Shown one piece after another: positions 18,155 to 25,667 of a stretch of 64,000 nt of DNA. Below the pieces are notes generated by a model that worked only from the letters and a program-made list of their open reading frames with translations, ran no database searches and was not told the origin of the DNA. The position numbers and the translations under genes are program-made. This DNA comes from Glaciecola sp965658765. Lineage in GTDB: Bacteria > Pseudomonadota > Gammaproteobacteria > Enterobacterales > Alteromonadaceae. Location of the stretch: NCBI GenBank assembly GCA_965658765.1, contig CBFHTO010000002.1, forward strand, positions 1-64,000, given 5' to 3'. The stretch's first letter is position 1. The number at the start of each line of letters is the position of its first letter.

Positions 18155-19825
18155 CTAGAGCGCATACCCACAACGTATAGCTCCCCAATGCTTACCATTC
18201 ACATAAATTGGTACAGACAGATCGATTAGTACTTCACCGGTATCTCGTCGGTAAGTTTGGATTAAATAGTCTTTTTGATGAGTGCCGCAGGTTTTACCAA
18301 CCCTATCTGTAAATATGCGTTTTGTTCTATTAGAAGCTAAGTCTTTATCATAATTACCGCTTAGTGGCTGACAAAACTTATTGTTGTGTGTTGGAACATA
18401 ACCATTATTGTCTGATGCAATAAGGTAGTTAATGTATTCAGAAGACGATAAGGCCATCTCTTGAATACTTGGAAGCACGTTGTCACAGTATTTATCAAAA
18501 TGTGTAGTAAATTTAGTCGGGTTAGTACCAGAGATAGGCTCGTAATCCCTAGAAAACAAGGCTTCTTCTTTTATCGTACTGTTTTGAATGGCAGTTTCGA
18601 ATTGTGATGCAATATCTAATGAGGCCTGTTTAGCCAAGTTAAATGCATATTCGTGTTTTGGATGTGAGAACCCCGACTGTAGACTAAATACTTCCATCGC
18701 ATCTCGCATAAATTGCGATTGGCTTTTAACTCTCTCAGCAAGGTTTGATAAAGACTCTGCAGAAGCTGCATTTTGATTATTTACTTGCTCGATACCATTA
18801 AGCGCAATTGACGTCTCTTTCATGGCGGTAGTTTGGTTATCAGCGGTCCGCTGCATGATTATTACGCTATCACTTATTGATTCAATTTTGGAAAAAAGAT
18901 TTCCTAAACAATCGTTTACAGAAAGCATAACTTTTTGACCATTTTCACTAGCTGCGTGAGTTCGGTTTAATAATTCTCTTATTTCCTTAGCTTTTGCAGC
19001 AGAATGTCCAGCAAGCGCGCGGACTTCTTGAGCTACTATGCTGAAGCCACGACCTTGTTCACCCGCTCTAGCAGCTTCAACCGCAGCGTTTAGTGATAAA
19101 AGATTCGTTTTAAAAGAAATCTCATCAATAACGGACACAATATTTTGAGTTTCTTTAACGCGTTCTCGTATTTGATCGATTTGAGTATTAGCTTGCTTTA
19201 TAGAGTCTTGACCCAGCGATATATCAGAATCAATGCTTGATACTGCACCTACGAGATTATCAGCCGCGTTTATATTATCTTGAACAGAAGAGTCTAACTG
19301 AGTAGTCGTTGCTAATGTTTCTTCTAACTTAGTAGAAACATCGATCGAACGATCTTTTAATATATTAGAAGAAGAAAACAGTTCTTCCGCGCTTACTTCT
19401 AAGGATTTAGCCCCGTCTAGGGATTGTTTCATGGCTTCGTTTAAAGTAGATACAGCGCGTTGCATAGCATTTCCAAGCTTTCCATCTAACAAAGGAATAT
19501 TGTCTAATACACACTGAGACATTGCATCTAAGGCTTGCAACATGACTTGTTGTTTCTTTAAAGGTTGAAGTAGGAAGCAATAGCCACCTAAATCATCCAA
19601 ATCAGCTTGAATTAAATAATCTTCTCCATTAAGAGAACAGTGACCCTTAGTGCTGTGTTCCCAAACAGAGTTTATAGTAATGCCAATGTTGTCAGCACCA
19701 CGACTAGCAAATTCAACGACTTTATCCTCATTGATATAAAAAAGAATAGCTTGTGACTGTTTAAATATTTCCAAATCCAGATTCCATTGCAGCAGCGTTA
19801 CAAAAACAAACGATATAGAAATCAT
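18155..19825 (-). CDS. Soluble methyl-accepting chemotaxis protein with C-terminal sensory domain
   Basis: This 556-residue chemotaxis receptor couples a signal to CheA/CheW. The N-terminal ~110 residues look PAS-like (AILFYINEDKVVEFASRGAD). The signalling domain spans about residues 130-390 with the conserved hairpin tip (AAVEAARAGEQGRGF). A C-terminal Cache-like domain of ~150 residues follows (VPTHNNKFCQPLSGNYDKD, KRIFTDRVG, LSVPIYVNGKHWGAIRCGY). There is no strong membrane span, so it is probably cytoplasmic. The true start is uncertain: a TTG at 19774 would remove a short hydrophobic lead that may not be translated. The two sensory modules on either side of the signalling domain are notable. 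Confidence 0.88.
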   Translation of the reverse strand: MISISFVFVTLLQWNLDLEIFKQSQAILFYINEDKVVEFASRGADNIGITINSVWEHSTKGHCSLNGEDYLIQADLDDLGGYCFLLQPLKKQQVMLQALDAMSQCVLDNIPLLDGKLGNAMQRAVSTLNEAMKQSLDGAKSLEVSAEELFSSSNILKDRSIDVSTKLEETLATTTQLDSSVQDNINAADNLVGAVSSIDSDISLGQDSIKQANTQIDQIRERVKETQNIVSVIDEISFKTNLLSLNAAVEAARAGEQGRGFSIVAQEVRALAGHSAAKAKEIRELLNRTHAASENGQKVMLSVNDCLGNLFSKIESISDSVIIMQRTADNQTTAMKETSIALNGIEQVNNQNAASAESLSNLAERVKSQSQFMRDAMEVFSLQSGFSHPKHEYAFNLAKQASLDIASQFETAIQNSTIKEEALFSRDYEPISGTNPTKFTTHFDKYCDNVLPSIQEMALSSSEYINYLIASDNNGYVPTHNNKFCQPLSGNYDKDLASNRTKRIFTDRVGKTCGTHQKDYLIQTYRRDTGEVLIDLSVPIYVNGKHWGAIRCGYAL

Positions 19826-19846
19826 ATCGACCGATAATTGTTATAT

Positions 19847-19885
19847 CCCAATATAATTTTAAATTTAAGTCGGAAGAGGGGCATT
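19847..19885. repeat. Left copy of an imperfect ~38-bp direct repeat flanking the decayed exporter
   Basis: This copy shares CCCAATA, a following AT-run, TTTAAGTC and GGGCATT in the same order with 21755-21792, with a few substitutions and single-base gaps. The two copies bracket the HlyD fragment, the CPBP gene and the broken ABC gene. Confidence 0.5.
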
Positions 19886-19983
19886 TGAGGAAAAAACCCA
19901 CTTGTAAAGATAAATTTAGTTTGGTAGCTTTTTTGCTAAAGGAATTTGAGCCAATCTGTATTGAGTAGTAAGAGAGTTGGAGA

Positions 19984-20196
19984 ATGAATAAAGGATTATT
20001 CCGACCTGAAGCGGTCAAAAATCAGTCAGCCAAGTTAGAAGGCAAGGTGGTCATTGCGCATCTGCTCGCCTCCAAAGTAGTGCTAATGACGTTACTCGGC
20101 GTGGTGTGTGTCGCCATAGTATTCTTAATCTCATCTTCTTTTCATCGCAAAACAGATTACGGTTGCATCGTAGCAGGTATTACTGCTGCTCTATAA
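19984..20196 (+). pseudogene. Truncated HlyD-family secretion adaptor (N-terminus only)
   Basis: The 70 codons match the N-terminus of HlyD-family adaptors of peptide exporters: LFRPEAVKNQ, KLEGKVVIAHLL, then one membrane span (VVLMTLLGVVCVAIVFLI) and the SSSFHRKTDYGCIVAG segment. In an intact adaptor this would continue for about 350 more residues (coiled coil and lipoyl domains). Here it stops at TAA and the remainder is missing. A GGAG ribosome site is present. With the broken C39-type ABC gene at 21025 it marks a degraded bacteriocin-type export locus. Identification is from family knowledge, not alignment. Confidence 0.7.
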
Positions 20197-20274
20197 TTAG
20201 ATGACTGGGGTACACCAGATGATGATGAGTTAAGAACAGTTCCATAAGACAACGAGTGTCAGACGGAGTCTTTT

Positions 20275-21006
20275 ATGAAACAACTTGTTTCCTTGGTACT
20301 AAATGTATTCTGTGCAATTGCTATCACTTACCTGATATTTACTGCCGTGAACACACTTGGTAAGGTAGTGTTCGTCATGGCGGCTACGCCTTTTGGGTTC
20401 GAGAAAATGGATCAACACTACTTCCGTTCTGACCTTTATAGGTACGGTACGTTTTTCTCAGGCATACTTTTAATATGGCTTTTCGCCAATGCCAAAAACA
20501 TTAATTTATCAATGCATTTGAGGAATCGAAAAGTTGCTCTTGTTTCCGTAAAACACGCTGTTTATTTATTTCTATCACCGGCTTTACTATTTTCACTTGC
20601 TTTCTTAGTCAGTTTCATTTTAGCTGGTTTTAACTTTGATTTTGTTAATGTCGATCCGAACAACTGTAAAGCAAATAAGCTCTCTTTAGGTAGTGGCTTA
20701 TCGATCGGCGTATTGATAAGTATGATTATCTTGGCTCCTTTAATTGAGGAGTATATTTTTAGAGGTTTTCTATTTGATAAGCTTATGAAAGCTATCGGCC
20801 AGCCCCATATCATTTTCGTTGTTATTTCATTGTTTTTTACAGTACTTCATACCGGCCTACTTTTCTCCTATACAATGCTAATACTTTTTATCATGTCTTA
20901 TATAGTTTGCATGATTAAACACAAGACTCAAAATCTCACATATTGCTTTATTTTCCATTCTGGATGGAATTTTTTCGTCGTTATAAAAGATAATATTTGT
21001 TTATGA
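20275..21006 (+). CDS. CPBP-family intramembrane metalloprotease (Abi-like)
   Basis: This 243-residue membrane protein has about 7 spans. It carries the CPBP motifs: EEYIFRG (EExxxR) near residue 160, a His in FTVLHTG, and HSGWN (HxxxN) near the C-terminus. Members of this family process prenylated proteins in eukaryotes, and in bacteria they are often linked to bacteriocin immunity. It starts with a GGAG site 9 bases upstream and appears intact, although it lies between two broken exporter genes. A role as the surviving immunity gene of that locus is an inference. Confidence 0.85.
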   Translation: MKQLVSLVLNVFCAIAITYLIFTAVNTLGKVVFVMAATPFGFEKMDQHYFRSDLYRYGTFFSGILLIWLFANAKNINLSMHLRNRKVALVSVKHAVYLFLSPALLFSLAFLVSFILAGFNFDFVNVDPNNCKANKLSLGSGLSIGVLISMIILAPLIEEYIFRGFLFDKLMKAIGQPHIIFVVISLFFTVLHTGLLFSYTMLILFIMSYIVCMIKHKTQNLTYCFIFHSGWNFFVVIKDNICL

Positions 21007-21024
21007 TCCTGTGCAGGATTAACG

Positions 21025-21578
21025 TTGATTATTTACCAATCTGAAGCGGCTGAATGCGCTCTTGCCTGTATGGCTATGGTCGCCAACCATCATGGCCACA
21101 AGCTCGACTTAACCACCATGCGCAATCAATATAGCGTGTCATTCAAAGGCGCTAACATGCAATAGCTTATGCGCTTGGCTGAGTAGTTAGATATGGTGGG
21201 GCGTGCTTTAAAGATGGATTTAGATGACTTAAAGAATCTCAAAATGCCCTACGTGCTGCATTGGGATATTCATCATATTGGTTTACGTAACTACCGCAGT
21301 CAATTAGGGGTGGTATGGAAGACGACCAGCTAATGTCGGGTACGTTGGCTGAAAATATCAGCTTCTTTGCCCCACAACTGGATATGCAAGGGGTGGCCGA
21401 GGCCGAGCAACTAGCCGGTATACACCATGATATTAGCCAAATGAACATGGGGTATAATTCACTCGTCTGTGATATGAGCAGTGCGTTATCAGGTGGTCAA
21501 TAACAACGATTGTTACTCACACGAGCGCTTTACCGCTAACCAAAGATATTACTCTTAGACGAAGCCACTAGTCACTTA
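21025..21578 (+). pseudogene. Broken bacteriocin-type ABC exporter with C39 peptidase domain
   Basis: The remnant begins with the C39 peptidase motif (QSEAAECALACMAMVANHHG), which removes double-glycine leaders in CvaB/RaxB-type exporters. It is interrupted by TAG after GANMQ and again after LMRLAE. After HWDIHH the whole membrane domain and start of the ATPase are missing. A frameshift at GVV leads into DDQLMSGTLAENISFF and the ABC signature LSGGQ, then TAA, QRLLLTRALYR, TAA, and the Walker B stretch PKILLLDEATSHL. At least four in-frame stops, one frameshift and one large deletion show clear decay. Confidence 0.85.
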
Positions 21579-22267
21579 TAAAATTCATAATAGTAGGCGC
21601 AAGGGCTTCGTAACTCTAATGAAATTCTACTCGGCATTAACTGTAGCGGTAACGCTAGCTGAAAATAATAGAGTGCAATAATTTCGATCTATAAATTAGA
21701 AGCTTAGACGAAATTATCGAAAATCAGAGACCTAAACGCTAGTTCAGCCTAGATCCCAATAAAATATTAATTTAAGTCAGCAGAAGGGCATTCCAAACTT
21801 GGAATAGAAACCACACACACTTACTAATGTGGATAAAATGTGCATAATACTTAATTTAACATAATATACATTATGCGAACTATAATAATATGGGGATAAA
21901 ATAAGATTAATAGATTCAATGTGTTACTTCTTAATGCTTAATCACAAGCAAAAAAATAAAAAACACGCTATCTAACGTTTTTTTGATTCATTAATTTTTA
22001 ACAGTAAGTTTTTAAATTTTAGCTGAGTTTAATCACATAATGTTGGCTTGCTGCGGCTTTGCTAAGGACACTTCTTTATCTTCACAAATTTCTTGTGCAA
22101 GCATTCAGTTTATTTCTGACCAGTTTTTCGAACTTGTTGAGTTTAATTCCGGTCATTGGACAAATCATATCGACTACGAAATTTAATCTGTCTTCAGGAT
22201 ATCTTAAGATTCGTTAAATATTATTTGGTATCTATTTGGTGAGACCAACAAAGTACCTAAATAAAAT
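21579..22267. other. Non-coding remnant region, with right copy of the direct repeat
   Basis: About 690 bases hold no supported gene. The right repeat copy is at 21755-21792. An ATG-started frame of 48 codons (22040-22186) encodes a Cys-rich peptide beginning MLACCGFAKD, but it lacks a ribosome site and is not called as a gene. The rest is AT-rich and probably decayed sequence plus the promoter of the glycosyltransferase operon. Confidence 0.5.
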
Positions 22268-23005
22268 ATGCATACTACTCCAGAAATTAGTGTCGTTATT
22301 CCAGCAAAAAATGAAGTACAAAACATCGAACCTTTAGTCGCAGAAATTTTAAGTAGTTTGGACGGCATCACAAGTTTTGAAATCATTTATGTTGATGATG
22401 GCAGTGACGACGAAACAGCGCAAAAAGTTTTAAGTGTCCAACGTTTATATCCAGGTAAAGTCAGGCTGATCCAACATGAGCACTCCGTTGGTCAAAGTAC
22501 GTCAATATATAACGGAGTTATTCGGTCCATCGGGAAAACGATTGTCACATTAGACGCTGACGGTCAAAATAATCCTGCTGATATCCCCAAATTACTCAAG
22601 CTTGCAGAAAGATACAATCCAAAAAGTGATTTTTGTATTTCAGGTTATCGCAAATCACGTAAGGACACTGCGTGGAAAAGGCTTCAGTCACGCATAGCTA
22701 ATAAAGTACGGTCTTATTTACTGAGCGATAACACGCCTGATACCGGATGTGGTTTAAAAGTATTTCCGAAAGATACTTTTTTGAAACTACCCTATTTTGA
22801 CCATATGCATCGCTATATCCCCGCATTGATAAAACGTATTGGAGGCGAAATTAATACCGTGGAGGTTTCTCATAGAGACCGCCAGCATGGTACCTCAAAG
22901 TACGGCATGTGGGGCAGGCTTTGTGCCGGTTTAGTTGATTTATTAGGCCTTTTATGGCTTCAAAAAAGAACGAGGCAGACAAACGTAACAGAGATTAATC
23001 AGTGA
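22268..23005 (+). CDS. Family 2 glycosyltransferase (polyprenyl-phosphate sugar synthase type)
   Basis: This 245-residue GT2 enzyme resembles dolichyl-phosphate mannose synthase (DPM1) more than the longer ArnC, with no C-terminal membrane spans. The nucleotide-sugar site is ISVVIPAKNEVQNI and IIYVDDGSDDET; the metal/acceptor stretch is VTLDADGQNNPADIP; the basic stretch GTSKYGMWGR is near the end. It probably moves a sugar from a nucleotide donor to a lipid phosphate at the inner face of the membrane. It overlaps the next gene by four bases (GTGA), the first of a three-gene operon. Confidence 0.88.
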   Translation: MHTTPEISVVIPAKNEVQNIEPLVAEILSSLDGITSFEIIYVDDGSDDETAQKVLSVQRLYPGKVRLIQHEHSVGQSTSIYNGVIRSIGKTIVTLDADGQNNPADIPKLLKLAERYNPKSDFCISGYRKSRKDTAWKRLQSRIANKVRSYLLSDNTPDTGCGLKVFPKDTFLKLPYFDHMHRYIPALIKRIGGEINTVEVSHRDRQHGTSKYGMWGRLCAGLVDLLGLLWLQKRTRQTNVTEINQ

Positions 23006-23712
23006 ATAATAAGTCATCTAATGACTGGTATAAGCATGGATTTGCCACAGTAGCAATTTGCGTAGTCCTAAGTATAGCGATTAGTCAGTTAGACTTATTT
23101 TCTAACTTCAATGAGGCTTGGATCGATCGTGAAATACGAAATACTGGGATCACAGGAGCTCTTTATTTTTTCATTATCGGTTCTTTTGTCATGGCAATCG
23201 GTGCACCTAGACAGCTAGTTGCTTTTTTAGGAGGTTACGCCTTTGGTTCTGCACTAGGTTTTTTGTTGTCTACAATTGCTGCTATTACGGCTTGTATGAT
23301 TTCGTTTTTTATATCTAAACTACTCTTTCGTCGTCTTATTCTTCAGAGATTTACAAAGCAGGCGCGACAAGTAGACCAATTTTTATTTAGATCTCCAACG
23401 CTTAAAACAATTATTATTAGACTCTTTCCAGTCGGTAGCAATTTTTTAACGAACTTAGTTGCAGGCACAACATCTGTTCGCCCATCAGCTTTTTTTCTTG
23501 GTTCAGGGATTGGTTATATGCCACAAATGATTGTTTTTGCATTACTCGGAAAGGGACTATTTATTGGTTCTGAATGGAAAATAGCGCTTAGTATTATTCT
23601 ACTATTAACATCAAGTTTTTTAAGCTTTCGTTTATATAAAAACTATCGCATTGACCTAATAAATCAAAAACAAGCAAATGATTCATCCATCCACTCGCAG
23701 ACCAAAGTATAA
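23002..23712 (+). CDS. VTT/DedA-superfamily membrane protein (TVP38/TMEM64-like)
   Basis: This 236-residue polytopic protein has about 5 hydrophobic segments and the VTT-domain pattern: GAPRQLVAFLGGYAFG (the re-entrant loop motif) and RLFPVGSNFLTNLVAGTTSV. DedA/VTT-related proteins include flippases that recycle undecaprenyl phosphate, which is established for some DedA members but not shown for this subgroup. It starts with GTG, overlaps the GT2 stop, and ends directly before the ArnT-like start. That position suggests it returns the lipid carrier used by the two flanking transferases. Confidence 0.85.
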   Translation: MNNKSSNDWYKHGFATVAICVVLSIAISQLDLFSNFNEAWIDREIRNTGITGALYFFIIGSFVMAIGAPRQLVAFLGGYAFGSALGFLLSTIAAITACMISFFISKLLFRRLILQRFTKQARQVDQFLFRSPTLKTIIIRLFPVGSNFLTNLVAGTTSVRPSAFFLGSGIGYMPQMIVFALLGKGLFIGSEWKIALSIILLLTSSFLSFRLYKNYRIDLINQKQANDSSIHSQTKV

Positions 23713-25440
23713 ATGTTAGCCGATAAAGTCTTTAAAAATACATTTCTAAAACACCTTGGTGTTTCATTGGGTGATTCTTTTTGGCTTCTTTTTATCATTG
23801 CCGTTGTGATCATTTTTACCGGCATTGGTTTGCGAGACCCATGGCCAGCGGATGAACCTAGATTTGCACTTATAGCAAAAGAAATGGTTGATACTGGTCA
23901 ATGGTTTTTCCCCGCTAGAGCGCAAGAATTATATCCTGACAAGCCCCCTATTTTTATGTGGACAATTGCCCTATTTTATTGGTTTACAGGGTCGATAAGG
24001 TTTTCCTTCTTACTGCCTTCAGCTTTTAGCGCTTTGTTATGTATATTCTTAGTCTATGATATTTCTAAACGCTTATGGGATAAGAAAACTGGCATAATTG
24101 CAGGATGGTTGTTGCTCTTTAGCTTACAATTTATATTGCAGGCAAAAACAGCTCAGATAGACGCAATGGTTTGCGCTTGGATTACGGTCGCTTCATATGG
24201 ACTAATGAGATATTTGCTAATTGATGGTCTATACAGATGGTATGCACTTGCTTGGTTTTTCATGGGAATCGGAGTCATTACGAAAGGAGTTGGGTTTTTA
24301 CCATTGCTGATGTTGATCCCTTACGCTCTGTGTAGAGCTAAGACGCGGAATTCAATTCCTTTAGCAAATCACTCTCTGCTTTACTGGTGGTGTGGTCCAC
24401 TTATTATGCTATTTGCGATTAGTTTATGGTTTGTACCAATGATCATTATCGTAGCTAATTCAGATAACACTGCTTTTGAATTGTATAGAGACAATATACT
24501 CTTTAAACAAACAGTGACTCGTTATGCGGACTCTTGGCATCATATCAAGCCATTTTGGTATTACCTTAGTTCCGTCATACCAGTGTTTTGGCTACCAGCA
24601 ACCTTCCTAATACCTTGGCTAGTAAAGCCGTGGTACAAAGCAATAAGAGAACTTGATTTACGAATTATATTACCACTTGGATGGGTGTGCTTGGTTGTAT
24701 TATTTTTTAGTATAAGTCCCGGTAAACGAGGTGTTTATATTTTGCCGGCTTTACCGATGTTGGTCGTTGCAATAGCACCGTACTACAGAATTATAATGCA
24801 AAAGACGTTTATCAAACTATTATTAGCGATATTTTCGCTGACTCTTTGCTTTTTTGTGCTTTTATTTGGCGTTTCTGGATTGATGGAGATTGCTGCTGTT
24901 GTCAAACTCGCTAACAAGTTCGACATTCAACCTTGGTACTTCTTTGTATTTGTCGGTGGGACTGGTTTGCTCGCAATATTAGTCGTGTGGCGAAACAACC
25001 AATGGCTTGCATGGCCTATTTTTATGAGTATTCTATGGCTCACATATAGCACTTATGGTTATTATTTAAGAAACCCGATAAGTACTCCAATGTCAATTTA
25101 CCAAGCCGCTGAGAAATTTGTTGATGATAAGTCGGAAATTGCTCTCGTTAGTTTTTCAGAGCAGTTTATCTTTTTTGCAACCCACCCTATTTCTCACTTT
25201 GGCTATCATTCACCATTAGAGGGGCAGATTGGCGCCGCATATCAGTGGCAAAATGCTGACACGCGTTTTGTATTAATTGCAGACAAATTAATCGACGAGC
25301 AATGTTTCGATACTAGTAAGGCTCACGATTTAGGTTATGCTCATCGGCGACATTGGCTTTTATTACCACAAGACTCTAAGAGAGATCATTGTAAGTTTAC
25401 CCCCTCAGGCCTACCAACTTATACTTATTTACCAAAATAA
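23713..25440 (+). CDS. ArnT-like family 39 glycosyltransferase
   Basis: This 575-residue multi-span enzyme of the PMT/ArnT class uses a lipid-phosphate-linked sugar on the periplasmic side. The first periplasmic loop has the catalytic-type motif DPWPADEPRFALIAKEM and PDKPPIFMW; a second acidic motif is AKTAQIDAMVC. About 12 spans follow and then a C-terminal soluble domain. The ATG directly follows the upstream TAA. The usual acceptor of ArnT is lipid A, but no arnA/arnB/arnD genes are here, so the sugar is probably not aminoarabinose. It is the last gene of the GT2-VTT-GT39 operon. Confidence 0.88.
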   Translation: MLADKVFKNTFLKHLGVSLGDSFWLLFIIAVVIIFTGIGLRDPWPADEPRFALIAKEMVDTGQWFFPARAQELYPDKPPIFMWTIALFYWFTGSIRFSFLLPSAFSALLCIFLVYDISKRLWDKKTGIIAGWLLLFSLQFILQAKTAQIDAMVCAWITVASYGLMRYLLIDGLYRWYALAWFFMGIGVITKGVGFLPLLMLIPYALCRAKTRNSIPLANHSLLYWWCGPLIMLFAISLWFVPMIIIVANSDNTAFELYRDNILFKQTVTRYADSWHHIKPFWYYLSSVIPVFWLPATFLIPWLVKPWYKAIRELDLRIILPLGWVCLVVLFFSISPGKRGVYILPALPMLVVAIAPYYRIIMQKTFIKLLLAIFSLTLCFFVLLFGVSGLMEIAAVVKLANKFDIQPWYFFVFVGGTGLLAILVVWRNNQWLAWPIFMSILWLTYSTYGYYLRNPISTPMSIYQAAEKFVDDKSEIALVSFSEQFIFFATHPISHFGYHSPLEGQIGAAYQWQNADTRFVLIADKLIDEQCFDTSKAHDLGYAHRRHWLLLPQDSKRDHCKFTPSGLPTYTYLPK

Positions 25441-25567
25441 TAATACCGAATCGAATGCAGTATCATTTTTATTTTCTTAGTTAGAAACAGGAAACATCGT
25501 CATATTTAATATTTGAAATATGCAACTATCTTGCTTATCTATGGTTCGAAGCTTTTGTAATTCAGAA

Positions 25568-25621
25568 CTTTGGTCACTTTGGTCACTTTGGTCACTTTGG
25601 TAATTTTGGTAATTTAAGTAA
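25568..25621. repeat. Intergenic 9-bp tandem repeat (six copies)
   Basis: Three perfect CTTTGGTCA units are followed by three decaying ones (CTTTGGTAA, TTTTGGTAA, TTTAAGTAA). It lies between the ends of two convergent genes. Confidence 0.9.
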
Positions 25622-25667
25622 TTTTATAGCTCACCTTTTTTGCTGTTATATCAATAGTTTGACATTA

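Noticed and set aside
19761..20018. 85-codon minus-strand frame across the chemotaxis gene start and the HlyD fragment
   Set aside because: It overlaps both a real gene start and an exporter remnant in other frames and shows no motif or ribosome site.
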